Source of the DNA: Vibrio mimicus
GTDB taxonomy: Bacteria; Pseudomonadota; Gammaproteobacteria; Enterobacterales; Vibrionaceae
Direction: 5' to 3'
DNA length: 64,000 bases
Assembly (NCBI RefSeq): GCF_019048845.1
Contig: NZ_CP077425.1
Span: 434,001 to 498,000 of the forward strand
The position numbers and the translations under genes were made by a program. The notes beneath the pieces were generated by a model. That model ran no database searches, was not told the origin of the DNA, and worked only from the letters and a program-made list of their open reading frames with translations. This document shows positions 28,713 through 37,325 of this stretch, piece by piece; the first letter of the stretch is position 1, and every line of letters starts with the position of its first letter.

Positions 28713-30848
28713 TTAATGCTGCATTTCTGTCTCTATGTGGCTGATATTTTCAACAATTATGCCGAATACATTATTTCGTCCTTGGCTCTTGGCTCGATAC
28801 AATGCTTTATCCGCTTCGGCATAGAGTTGGTCAAACTGAATCTCTCGCGGCTTATAACGTGAGACTGCGTAACCAATCGAAACCGTTAAAACAGTGCCGC
28901 TGGGGTTTTCACAGTGCTCTATACCTTCCGCTTCAATACTGTGACGAATGCTCTCGGCAAGTGAATGAATTTCTTCAGCACTGCGATTGGCAATCAGCAG
29001 CAAAAACTCTTCCCCACCAATGCGGCAGAAAAGCTCATGCTCTGATTGTGCGTGCCGACTCAAGATGTTGCCAATTCTCATTAAGGCAATATCACCTTCT
29101 AGATGCCCATAGTGGTTATTGAACAGCCCAAAATGGTCGATATCCAATAAAATCACACCATAGTTAACCACTTCCTTGATTGTTTGTTCACAGGTTTGCT
29201 CAAGCAGATGCTCTAACATTCGGCGATTACCAAGCCGTGTCAGGGGATCTAACTTCGCCATGAGATCGAGTTTTTCGTTCGCTTTTTGTAAGTCACGAGT
29301 ACGATTACGCACTTCGAGCTCCAAGGTTTCATTAAGCACGGAGATCGCTTCTTGCGCTTTCGCTCGCATTAACACCTCGGTGAGGTTTGAGGCGAACATG
29401 CGGATCACTTCACGCAGTTGCGATGTCAATGGAGTCCGCCGGATTAAATTATCAGCGGCAATAAATGCGATTGGGGTACCTTTGTCAGTCAACATGGTCA
29501 TCGCAGTCCAACCATAACCGACAATTTTACAATCGTGATAGATGGGCACACTTTCTTTGAAGACCACTTCGTTAGGGTAAAGCTTAGCGAGATCAACAAT
29601 GTCGTTCTCATGTGTCGAACCTCGAAAGTAAGATTCATCCACAATATTGCCTTGAATATCGGTTCCCCAAGTGCCTTGAATGAATGAGCAATCTTCATCT
29701 GTCAAAAACACCGCCATACGATCAATCCCCATCCGATTAATCGCAAAACTAACGGCGGATTTACAAACCTCGCTGACTGTCATACAACGCGATAATTCAA
29801 CCATGCTGGCATGCAGCATACGTACATTCTGCTCTTGGCGTTTCCGAATATAGATTTGTGCAAGCAAGGAGCCAAATGACTCTAGCATTTGCTTTTGGTA
29901 CTCGGTGATGGGTTGGCGTTGAAGGTAGTTGTCAATCGCAATCCAACCTATGGTGTCATTGCCATCTCGCAGAATCAGCATGCCATTCCAACCTTGACCA
30001 ACTACTTGTCCAGCGGTGTACAAAGGTACATCCTGCACCACCATGAATGTACACTCATCATTAGACAGCGCTTCGAGATACTGAGGTTCTACTTGGTGCA
30101 GATCATATTGTGTATGATGTTCATCCACCGTTTTGCCGAATTCATCCGTACCATAAGTGCCACTAAAGCAACGCTTTTTCATATCCAACAGCAGTAAGGC
30201 TGCGCGATCAAAACCAAGACGATGACGCACAGCCTCGACTGCTGTTCGATGTAGCTCATCAAGGTTTGCGGGGTTTGAAAGCTCCACCGCAACCTGATGA
30301 ACCAGTTTCATGTTGTCGATGAACAACTCTCGCTGACTGATCTCGTTGAGATATTTTGCTTCCCGTAGATCACGATTTTTGAACTCTTTAGAGGCTTCAA
30401 TTTCCGCGCGCAAGCATTGCCATTTCGCCGCGATCAACTGCAAAAAATCCAACTCGCCAGATTCTGTACTGAGATGCACGCTATCGACACAAGCCGCTTG
30501 GATAATCAGATAGGTTCGATGGCGAGGATGGTTATCCAACATCAGAATAAATGACTCGCCTCCCATTACGGGTAGGTAGTCCCAACGGCAAGTATTGATG
30601 GCAAAAGGAATTAAACCATCGGATGTATCAAACTGCCCAGCCCAAGCCCAAAACGGTTCTGGATACGCTTCTAAAGCGACAAATTCCCCATGAGATAGAA
30701 CCATTTCTGGAGAGGATTGTAAGGGAACTCGAACTATTCCAGCCGCAGACGTTTTTAAAAAAAGGGTCAGATACTCGAAGCTGGTATCGGCTAACATTCG
30801 ATAATTTCGACTTGAGGTAACTCTTTTTAATAGGGTTCGGGGAAACAT
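28713..30848 (-). CDS. Diguanylate cyclase with tandem GAF-like sensors
   Basis: A large cytoplasmic protein (711 residues from ATG 30848; in-frame starts at GTG 30899 and ATG 30797 are possible). Two GAF-like domains occupy the middle, each with a related YGTDEFGKTVDEHH / WGTDIQGNIVDESY element, implying an internal duplication. A coiled coil (EAISVLNETLELEVRNRTRDL) leads to a C-terminal GGDEF domain with the active-site GGEEF in CRIGGEEFLLL. No RxxD inhibitory site precedes it, so product feedback is not expected. No EAL domain follows. It should synthesise c-di-GMP in response to a GAF ligand. There are no membrane segments. Confidence 0.87.
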   Translation of the reverse strand: MFPRTLLKRVTSSRNYRMLADTSFEYLTLFLKTSAAGIVRVPLQSSPEMVLSHGEFVALEAYPEPFWAWAGQFDTSDGLIPFAINTCRWDYLPVMGGESFILMLDNHPRHRTYLIIQAACVDSVHLSTESGELDFLQLIAAKWQCLRAEIEASKEFKNRDLREAKYLNEISQRELFIDNMKLVHQVAVELSNPANLDELHRTAVEAVRHRLGFDRAALLLLDMKKRCFSGTYGTDEFGKTVDEHHTQYDLHQVEPQYLEALSNDECTFMVVQDVPLYTAGQVVGQGWNGMLILRDGNDTIGWIAIDNYLQRQPITEYQKQMLESFGSLLAQIYIRKRQEQNVRMLHASMVELSRCMTVSEVCKSAVSFAINRMGIDRMAVFLTDEDCSFIQGTWGTDIQGNIVDESYFRGSTHENDIVDLAKLYPNEVVFKESVPIYHDCKIVGYGWTAMTMLTDKGTPIAFIAADNLIRRTPLTSQLREVIRMFASNLTEVLMRAKAQEAISVLNETLELEVRNRTRDLQKANEKLDLMAKLDPLTRLGNRRMLEHLLEQTCEQTIKEVVNYGVILLDIDHFGLFNNHYGHLEGDIALMRIGNILSRHAQSEHELFCRIGGEEFLLLIANRSAEEIHSLAESIRHSIEAEGIEHCENPSGTVLTVSIGYAVSRYKPREIQFDQLYAEADKALYRAKSQGRNNVFGIIVENISHIETEMQH

Positions 30849-31152
30849 GCACGGCCTGATGTTATGAGCTAGTTTTGCCAAAAATAATGGCTGAAACACC
30901 GATAAGCAATCAATTGGCTATCTTGTTAGCTGTTAACTCTGCCGCACTTTTTCTCGACAACTGGTTACATCCTCGGCACAAGCAACATTTTTGCGATGCT
31001 GTTTCCATTTATTTCATCAATAACACATTCTTTTTGAATTCTTTCTCATTATTGAGTCAACTTTTTGTTACCGCCATCTACCTGTAATAACGCTGATATC
31101 TTAAATCTATCTGCTAGAATTACGCGCAGTTTGCTTTTATTTTGGGTTACTT

Positions 31153-31635
31153 ATGCGTCTTTTCTCAACCATACTGTTGTTGCTACTGTTTTTCCCTAAC
31201 CTCGGTTATGCTCAGGTCGATTTAGTCAAAGTAGATAAATCTAAGCGGCGTATGTATTTACTGCAAGGTAATGAGGTGATCCGCGAGTATCGCATTGCAT
31301 TGGGTAAGTCGCCGAAAGGACATAAACAACAAGAAGGCGATCAACGCACTCCGGAAGGGCATTATTTTTTAGACTTCATTATCGATGATTCGAGCTTCTA
31401 CCGCTCAATACACATTAGCTATCCGAACGCTCGCGATCAGCGACTTGCTCAATTGCGCGGCGTGAATCCTGGTGGTGATATCAAGATTCATGGCTTAAAA
31501 AATAGCGATGAGAGGGAACCAGCTTTTGTGCAAAGCTTTGACTGGACGAATGGCTGTATTGCAATCACTAATCAAGAAATGGATGAGTTTTTAAGCCTGG
31601 TGCAGCCCGGCATTCCCATCCAGATTGAGTGGTAA
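31153..31635 (+). CDS. Periplasmic L,D-transpeptidase (YkuD family)
   Basis: A 160-residue exported enzyme with signal peptide 1-20 (ending Gly-Tyr-Ala). The YkuD domain has His113-Gly114 and the catalytic Cys135 in TNGCIAIT, matching the HG-x(n)-GC-[IV]-x signature; family members usually have Arg after this point, and here it is Ala-Ile. These enzymes cross-link peptidoglycan or attach lipoproteins by acting on meso-DAP. It is short, so it has no peptidoglycan-binding repeat. It faces the DUF3820 gene tail to tail, with an inverted repeat in between. Confidence 0.87.
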   Translation: MRLFSTILLLLLFFPNLGYAQVDLVKVDKSKRRMYLLQGNEVIREYRIALGKSPKGHKQQEGDQRTPEGHYFLDFIIDDSSFYRSIHISYPNARDQRLAQLRGVNPGGDIKIHGLKNSDEREPAFVQSFDWTNGCIAITNQEMDEFLSLVQPGIPIQIEW

Positions 31636-31652
31636 AAACGCGGCTTTGTTGC

Positions 31653-31697
31653 AAACCCTTAAAGCAGTATAGAGCTCGCTCACTGCTTTAAGGGTTT
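31653..31697. repeat. Long perfect inverted repeat between convergent genes
   Basis: AAACCCTTAAAGCAGT (31653-31668) and ACTGCTTTAAGGGTTT (31682-31697) are exact complements separated by 13 bases. The second arm covers the last codons and stop of the DUF3820 gene. No clean T-run follows on either strand, so it is not a typical intrinsic terminator. Confidence 0.8.
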
Positions 31698-31892
31698 GAC
31701 TAAAGATTCTAATCCTTCAATTTTGATAGCGAGGCAAAGCTCAAGTAAAACGCCCAACTCACCTTCCGGAAAACCCTGCTTTTGAAACCAAAGTAAATAA
31801 GGTTCAGGTAAATCAATCAAAATACGACCTGCATACTTACCAAATGGCATTTTCATGTTTGCTAATTTTAATATATGTGTTTTTTCAAACAT
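31680..31892 (-). CDS. DUF3820 small protein
   Basis: A 70-residue protein whose core KMPFGKYAGRILIDLPEPYL ... WFQKQGFPEGELG is the DUF3820 signature (phenylalanine-glycine-Lys-Tyr motif near residue 17). The family has been described as a putative quorum-sensing-regulated virulence factor in Pseudomonas but the mechanism is unknown. No membrane segment or metal motif is visible. Its 3' end, including the stop, is built into an inverted repeat arm. It is monocistronic and faces an L,D-transpeptidase gene. Confidence 0.8.
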   Translation of the reverse strand: MFEKTHILKLANMKMPFGKYAGRILIDLPEPYLLWFQKQGFPEGELGVLLELCLAIKIEGLESLVKPLKQ

Positions 31893-32088
31893 TTCGATTT
31901 AGTCTTTCTAAAAAATAGAGATTAGACTAAATCCAAGTCATAAGAAAGTAAATAGACCTATGCATCTTGATGTAGCCACCTGTCACCACTCAAATGCAAT
32001 TTGATACCCCGTAATTTTTGTTAGTCGATTCTCAATTTATCACCAAGGAGATGACAAATTAATAATTTCGACCATAATTAGTTTATGG

Positions 32089-32109
32089 TTTGAAATGCAT
32101 GATTTCAAA
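32089..32109 (+). repeat. Inverted repeat upstream of tnaC
   Basis: TTTGAAAT and ATTTCAAA are exact complements across GCATG, ending 11 bases before the tnaC start codon. It could be a regulator site or a leader hairpin that overlaps tnaC translation signals. Confidence 0.5.
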
Positions 32110-32120
32110 TGGGTGACATC

Positions 32121-32192
32121 ATGAGAAATTACAACATCTCTAGTATTTGGTTTACTCTCGATTACAAAATCGCTTTCTTCTTCCCTGCGTAA
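32121..32192 (+). CDS. tnaC: Tryptophanase leader peptide TnaC
   Basis: A 23-codon frame, too short to appear in routine gene calls, 349 bases before tnaA. It holds the three residues needed for tryptophan-induced ribosome stalling in E. coli: Trp10, Asp14 and Pro22, in WF-x2-D-x-KI-x4-P, with the E. coli spacing (Trp+4 Asp, Trp+12 Pro). One Ala follows the Pro before UAA, so the stall Pro is not the last codon as in E. coli. High tryptophan should stall the ribosome at the end of tnaC, block Rho and allow transcription into tnaA. Confidence 0.88.
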   Translation: MRNYNISSIWFTLDYKIAFFFPA

Positions 32193-32541
32193 CCCCTTCT
32201 CATATGGATGAATAAGCATCTTTTTGCAGTCAATTTACTGCATTAACTGTTTGTCATTCAGCCTTCTTACAAGCCTGAAGTATCGTATTCGTAAAGCTCA
32301 TGTCTGTTGTAGGCAATTATTAAGTCTATTTGTTCACTTACATAATTTGTTTATATACAGATTTCAGCAAGTCATTACAAATAATGAATCGAATATTTAA
32401 ACGTCAAGCTCCGTAAGTATTTAAAAATTCATCTGCTCTGAGGTTGGTATTATTTCCCGTCATAGCAGTTTATTCAAACGCATGGAAATCAAATCATTTC
32501 CCAGCACGGTTCCTTATTTTTAAAATTTAGGAAAATCTATC
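32193..32541 (+). promoter_or_regulatory. tnaC-tnaA transcribed spacer
   Basis: A 349-base untranslated stretch, longer than the ~220 bases in E. coli. It begins with CCCCTTCTC right after the tnaC stop, is C- and T-rich at first and then AT-rich. This agrees with Rho loading just after tnaC and termination at pause sites before tnaA. No intrinsic terminator is present. Confidence 0.55.
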
Positions 32542-33963
32542 ATGGAAACGTTTAAACATTTACCTGAACCCTTCCGCATTCGTGTGATTGAACCGGTAAA
32601 ACGTACCACACGGGAATATCGTGAAAAGGCGATTTTAAATGCGGGCATGAACCCTTTTTTGCTAGATAGTGAAGATGTTTTTATTGACCTGCTGACAGAC
32701 AGCGGCACAGGTGCAATCACTCAAGAGATGCAAGCCGCCATGTTCCGTGGAGATGAAGCTTACAGTGGAAGCCGCAGTTACCATACACTTGCCAGAGCGG
32801 TTAAAGCGATCTTTGGTTATGAATATACGATTCCCACTCACCAAGGGCGCGGCGCTGAGCAGATTTATATTCCTGTTTTGATTAAAAAGCGTGAAAAAGA
32901 GAAAGGACTCGATCGCAGTAAAATGGTCGCCTTATCAAACTACTTTTTCGATACGACTCAAGGCCATACCCAGATTAACTGCTGTGTTGCCAAAAACGTG
33001 TATACCGAAGAGGCGTTTAATACCGCCGTCAAAGCCGATTTCAAAGGCAATTTCGACTTAGTTAAACTCGAGCAAGCTATCCTTGAAGCCGATCCAGTTA
33101 ACGTCCCTTATATTGTGAGCACCATCACTTGTAACTCGGCAGGTGGCCAACCGGTTTCGATCGCTAACTTAAAAGCCGTGTATGAGATTGCCCAACGTTA
33201 CGACATTCCCGTGATCATGGATTCTGCTCGTTTTGCTGAAAATGCGTATTTTATTCAGCAACGTGAGCGTGATTACCGCAACTGGAGCATAGAGGAAATC
33301 ACTCGTGAAGCTTATAAGTACGCGGATGGACTCGCGATGTCTGCCAAAAAAGACGCCATGGTGCAAATGGGCGGCTTACTCTGCTTCAAAGACGAAAGCT
33401 TCTTTGACGTGTACACCGAATGCCGAACCCTGTGTGTGGTGCAAGAAGGTTTCCCAACCTACGGTGGCTTAGAGGGCGGAGCGATGGAGCGTTTAGCTGT
33501 CGGGTTGTACGATGGTATGCGCCAAGATTGGCTGGCTTACCGCATTAACCAAGTGGAATATCTGGTCAACGGCTTAGAAGCGATTGGTGTAGTTTGCCAA
33601 CAAGCTGGCGGCCATGCCGCGTTTGTCGATGCAGGAAAACTTCTTCCTCACATCCCAGCGGATCAATTTCCTGCTCACGCTTTAGCTTGTGAACTTTATA
33701 AAGTGGCAGGGATCCGCGCGGTAGAAATTGGTTCACTCCTACTTGGCCGTGATCCTGCAACGGGTATGCAGCATCCTTGTCCAGCCGAATTGCTCCGCTT
33801 AACGATTCCACGCGCGACTTATACTCAAACGCATATGGATTTCATCATCGAAGCGTTTGAGAAAGTGAAAACCAATGCTCGTAACGTCAAAGGACTGGAA
33901 TTTACTTACGAGCCACCCGTGCTACGCCACTTCACGGCTCGTTTAAAAGAAAAAAATACGTAA
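32542..33963 (+). CDS. tnaA: Tryptophanase
   Basis: A 473-residue PLP enzyme that splits L-tryptophan to indole, pyruvate and ammonia. The PLP Lys is Lys270 in [13 protein letters not shown], the same number as in E. coli, and FDTTQGHTQ and [11 protein letters not shown] (PLP phosphate and substrate contacts) are intact. AGGA sits eight bases before the ATG. Regulated through the tnaC leader; indole made here is a signal molecule in vibrios. No tnaB permease follows: the next gene is on the other strand, so tryptophan uptake must be encoded elsewhere. Confidence 0.96.
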   Translation: METFKHLPEPFRIRVIEPVKRTTREYREKAILNAGMNPFLLDSEDVFIDLLTDSGTGAITQEMQAAMFRGDEAYSGSRSYHTLARAVKAIFGYEYTIPTHQGRGAEQIYIPVLIKKREKEKGLDRSKMVALSNYFFDTTQGHTQINCCVAKNVYTEEAFNTAVKADFKGNFDLVKLEQAILEADPVNVPYIVSTITCNSAGGQPVSIANLKAVYEIAQRYDIPVIMDSARFAENAYFIQQRERDYRNWSIEEITREAYKYADGLAMSAKKDAMVQMGGLLCFKDESFFDVYTECRTLCVVQEGFPTYGGLEGGAMERLAVGLYDGMRQDWLAYRINQVEYLVNGLEAIGVVCQQAGGHAAFVDAGKLLPHIPADQFPAHALACELYKVAGIRAVEIGSLLLGRDPATGMQHPCPAELLRLTIPRATYTQTHMDFIIEAFEKVKTNARNVKGLEFTYEPPVLRHFTARLKEKNT

Positions 33964-33968
33964 CCTTA

Positions 33969-33992
33969 AACCAGCCACATCAGTGGCTGGTT
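33969..33992. terminator. Hairpin between tnaA and the ABC-F gene
   Basis: AACCAGCCAC pairs with GTGGCTGGTT across four bases, followed by TTCTATTT on the plus strand. The T-run is broken, so efficiency is uncertain. Confidence 0.6.
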
Positions 33993-33996
33993 CTAT

Positions 33997-35568
33997 TTAC
34001 TCCAACGTCCAACAGCGATCTACTTGGGCTTCTGCCACAAAATAATCATCATGACTGACGAGAATCAATGCACCTTGGTAATGCGCCAATGCCTTGGCTA
34101 AGGCTTGTTTGGATTCAAGATCGAGATGATTATCCGGCTCATCGAGCAACAAAATAGGTTCATTGGCAACATGGCTGACCATTAACATCGCCAGTTTCAT
34201 TTTTTCACCGCCACTGAGGTGCTTCGCGAGTCGATAAACCGTGTCTCTGCGAAAACCGATCCCTGCTAAAAGCAAGCGTGCATCATTGGCCGTCAAACCT
34301 TCACAAAACCCCGTCAAATTGTCGAGCAGTGAATGGTTTAAATCCACCAAAGCATAATGCTGATCGAGATACACCACTGGGGCGTTGCACTGGATATGGC
34401 CTTGGTATTGATGATGCAAACCTGCAACCGCTTTAAGAAAACGGCTTTTACCCCCACCGTTTGGAGCTGAGAGACGATAATGCTCTCTCTGCCGTAGAAG
34501 CAAAGTCAGTGGTGAATGGTTAACCCCATCAGCGCTGTAATTCTCGACACTCAGCAAAGTGCGTTTTTTGCTGTTACTGATCTCGGCAAGATAGAGCTTG
34601 GGATCCGACTCTCGCACTAACTTATCTTGCAACCCTTGCAATTGCTGCTGGTTTCGCTGGCGCTGGTTGCGAGCGTTCACTAACGCAGAGGAACGATTTT
34701 TCTCGGCACTGTTCTTTTTCGCATCCATCAATATTTTCGGTTGGCTGCCCGATTTCAGTGCTTTGGCGCCTTGGTTTGCCCGTTTTTGCGCTTTTTCCTG
34801 ACTCTTTTGTATTTCACGCTCAATCGCTTTCTGTTCATTGTGCAATTGAGTCACGCGTCGGCTCACCGCTTCTTGCTGCAATTGCCACTGCTGTTGATAG
34901 TGAGCGTAATTTCCTTCAAACCAATGCAAACCTTCTGCGGTAATCCGGACGATACGATCCATCTGCATTAATAGTGCTCTATCATGGCTCACTACCAACA
35001 CCGGACGATTCTCTTGTCGCAACTGGTCTATTAACCATTGGCGTCCAATCTGATCGAGATGGTTACTCGGCTCATCCAACACTAACGCATCACAATTCGA
35101 CAGAAATAAGCGTTTGAGTTTGAGCGCCGCCAGTTGCCCGCCGCTGAGAAAACGACAGCGGGCATCCATAGGTAACGTAATACGCAGCTCATCCAGCAGC
35201 GCTTGAGTAGTTTCAGCAATGTCCCATTGCTCTCCCAACTCATCAAAATGCTGCGGTTCAACACTGCCAGCTTCGATTGCACGTAACGCATTGAGCGCTT
35301 TCGCTACGCCAAGAAACTCAGCAAGGCTAACATCCGTTTCGGGATCCGAGGTGTGCTGAGCGTAATAACCGACCTGACCGTGGCACACCACATGCCCGGA
35401 CGTAGGTTTTAGCTTATCGAGCAATAACTGAAGCAACACCGATTTACCGATACCATTACGGCCAACAATGGCGGTGCGCCCTTGCGGAAAATGAAAATCA
35501 AATGGATGAAACAACCACTCACCACTTTCTAACTGATAACTTAATTGGTGGGCATGAATAATGGGCAT
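33997..35568 (-). CDS. ABC-F family ATPase
   Basis: A 523-residue soluble protein with two ABC cassettes and no transmembrane part. Cassette 1: Walker A GRNGIGKS (36-43), signature LSGGQ, Walker B ALVLDEPSNHLD. Cassette 2: Walker A APNGGGKS, LSGGE, ILLLDEPDNHLD. The linker between them is a long charged coiled coil (about 215-300), the P-site tRNA interaction motif region. ABC-F proteins work on the ribosome to relieve stalls, and some give antibiotic protection; this one resembles housekeeping and orphan types, and no resistance is inferred. GGGGA precedes the ATG. It stands alone. Confidence 0.88.
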   Translation of the reverse strand: MPIIHAHQLSYQLESGEWLFHPFDFHFPQGRTAIVGRNGIGKSVLLQLLLDKLKPTSGHVVCHGQVGYYAQHTSDPETDVSLAEFLGVAKALNALRAIEAGSVEPQHFDELGEQWDIAETTQALLDELRITLPMDARCRFLSGGQLAALKLKRLFLSNCDALVLDEPSNHLDQIGRQWLIDQLRQENRPVLVVSHDRALLMQMDRIVRITAEGLHWFEGNYAHYQQQWQLQQEAVSRRVTQLHNEQKAIEREIQKSQEKAQKRANQGAKALKSGSQPKILMDAKKNSAEKNRSSALVNARNQRQRNQQQLQGLQDKLVRESDPKLYLAEISNSKKRTLLSVENYSADGVNHSPLTLLLRQREHYRLSAPNGGGKSRFLKAVAGLHHQYQGHIQCNAPVVYLDQHYALVDLNHSLLDNLTGFCEGLTANDARLLLAGIGFRRDTVYRLAKHLSGGEKMKLAMLMVSHVANEPILLLDEPDNHLDLESKQALAKALAHYQGALILVSHDDYFVAEAQVDRCWTLE

Positions 35569-35882
35569 AAAGATCCCCTTTACTGTTCAAAGAAAAGTAA
35601 AGAAGCCAGTAAGCAGATGACCACGCGGGATAGGCGTTTTCCGGCGAACCATCGCCAATCGCACACCCTAAAATGTGGCAAAACAAGTAACACTCAGTGA
35701 ACAAACAGAAATGCAATAACGCCTACTAACTCCAAGAGCCGAATGAAATTAAGATCATCGGTAATAAGGAAGTTAGATATCCATGTTGGCGTTATCTCCA
35801 GAAGAAAGGATGGCGGGAGGTTAACAAGTGAGCAGCGACCTTGTCAAGCTTGGCCTACGCTCACTGCACCATATCGAAAGCA
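35569..35882. other. Region between the ferric-reductase and ABC-F genes
   Basis: About 314 bases holding the leftward ABC-F promoter and the end of the reductase transcript. A wide inverted repeat AATAACGCC/GGCGTTAT spans about 35714-35795. ABC-F genes often have attenuator leaders, but no T-run terminator was seen here. Confidence 0.35.
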
Positions 35883-37214
35883 CTAGCGCATCACGAATTG
35901 TTCTTCATGAAACTGGCGTGACAGATCCACTCGGTAAGGCTTAAGCGCTTTTTTCAGGCTATTGGAAAATGCGACAGGCCCACAGAAATAGAATTCGAAA
36001 CGGCTTAAATCTCTACATTGGCGCGCAATGTCATCCGCTGACAGATGAGGATCAACACTCGAATCGATGATGGTTAATGAAACCCCAGCCAACTGCGCTT
36101 TGTGGCGAAGTTCTGCGCACAAATTCGGATCAATTTGATGGCAACAGAAAAACAGATGCACTTGTGGATGTGATCTTTCCATCGTTAACCAATCAAGCCC
36201 AGCCATAAATGGTGCAATCCCGACACCGCCGCTGATCCAAATCTGCGGTTGATTAGCCGCAAAATCAAACTTGCCATAAGGGCCTTCCACTTCCAAAGAC
36301 TCACCGTTTTGCAAGCGTTCATGCAACCCCGTTGTAAAATCACCCAACTCTTTAATCAAAAAGCGCAGCTGTGAACCGTGATGAGCACAAGCGATGGTGA
36401 ACGGATGCGGCTCTTCTCCGGAAAATCTCAAATACGCAAACTGCCCAGCCTTGTGACCTTGCCACGGCTTATCTAACTGAATCGTTAAATCCAAGGTTTT
36501 ACTCTGCGAACAGTAATGAAACGCCTCAACATGGGCAGGATAGCGAGACTGCCGACCAACCAAACCCAGCAGACTATACAATGCAGCCCAGGAGCCTACG
36601 AGGATAAACAGCAGAGTCAGCCAGTAAATTAGCTCACCCCAATAGGCCTTTTTGAGCAAAACAATAGCGTGAAATGCAACGGCCAAATAGACAACGGCCA
36701 TCATACGATGAGTGAAACGGAACGGTTTGTATTTAATGGCCGACCAAAGGGAAATAGCCAGCAGGCCAATCAATGCATAAAAGCCCCATTCGCCGATTTC
36801 CATCGCCAAAGGTTTGGCTTCTTTTAGCCATAAAGCCAGACCGGACAGGTTGCCATGTGGGCCAGAACCGTTAAGGCGTGCGGGTTTCGTCAGCAATTCA
36901 AGTGAGATGAGCCACTTAGGCACATGGTAAGCAAGCCAATGGAAGATCCCAAGTAAGAGCGCAGAGATCCCGAGCCATTTATGAATGCGATAGCCTTTGT
37001 CTATCCCTTGCGTCCATTGTTCTATCAAGGGTAAACGCAAGGCTAACAGCATCACCAACGACATCAGCATGAGTGCCAGAATACCGGAGAACTGCACTAA
37101 ACCCGATCGCCACTGAAACAAGTTTGTTGACCCAAACAGTGTAGGTTCTGCCTGTACCCATAACAGAGTGACGATGCCAACCACTACCCAGAGAGTGTAT
37201 TCAACCCTGCTCAT
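35883..37214 (-). CDS. Ferric-reductase-like transmembrane flavocytochrome
   Basis: A 443-residue inner-membrane protein of the ferric reductase / NADPH oxidase superfamily. The first half has about six helices with likely haem-binding His residues (HKWLG, HWLAYH, HRMM, FHAIVLL). The second half is a ferredoxin-reductase module: FAD contact PHPFTIA at about 270, GPYGKF near 312 and the nucleotide-binding GGVGIAPFM at about 332. It passes electrons from NAD(P)H through FAD and haem to an extracytoplasmic acceptor, possibly ferric iron; the acceptor is not shown by the sequence. No Fur box is evident. AGGTT precedes the ATG closely. Confidence 0.85.
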   Translation of the reverse strand: MSRVEYTLWVVVGIVTLLWVQAEPTLFGSTNLFQWRSGLVQFSGILALMLMSLVMLLALRLPLIEQWTQGIDKGYRIHKWLGISALLLGIFHWLAYHVPKWLISLELLTKPARLNGSGPHGNLSGLALWLKEAKPLAMEIGEWGFYALIGLLAISLWSAIKYKPFRFTHRMMAVVYLAVAFHAIVLLKKAYWGELIYWLTLLFILVGSWAALYSLLGLVGRQSRYPAHVEAFHYCSQSKTLDLTIQLDKPWQGHKAGQFAYLRFSGEEPHPFTIACAHHGSQLRFLIKELGDFTTGLHERLQNGESLEVEGPYGKFDFAANQPQIWISGGVGIAPFMAGLDWLTMERSHPQVHLFFCCHQIDPNLCAELRHKAQLAGVSLTIIDSSVDPHLSADDIARQCRDLSRFEFYFCGPVAFSNSLKKALKPYRVDLSRQFHEEQFVMR

Positions 37215-37325
37215 AACCTAATTCCGCTTTATCAATAAGGTTATTTTAAAGTAACAAACCTAATGTAAAGCGCTGTCGCAGAAGGGTAAAGTTGAGTAAA
37301 GACCCCAAACGATTTTGATAACAGG

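Noticed and set aside
31653..31697. attC/VCR integron repeat
   Set aside because: The inverted repeat lacks the conserved VCR core sites and length; no cassettes surround it.
35519..35716. 65-residue minus-strand frame ending inside the ABC-F gene
   Set aside because: Could be a leader peptide, but no ribosome-binding site or regulatory stem supports it; left as a remark only.
37200..37260. Fur box before the ferric-reductase-like gene
   Set aside because: Only scattered matches to the GATAATGATAATCATTATC consensus; not enough to claim iron regulation.
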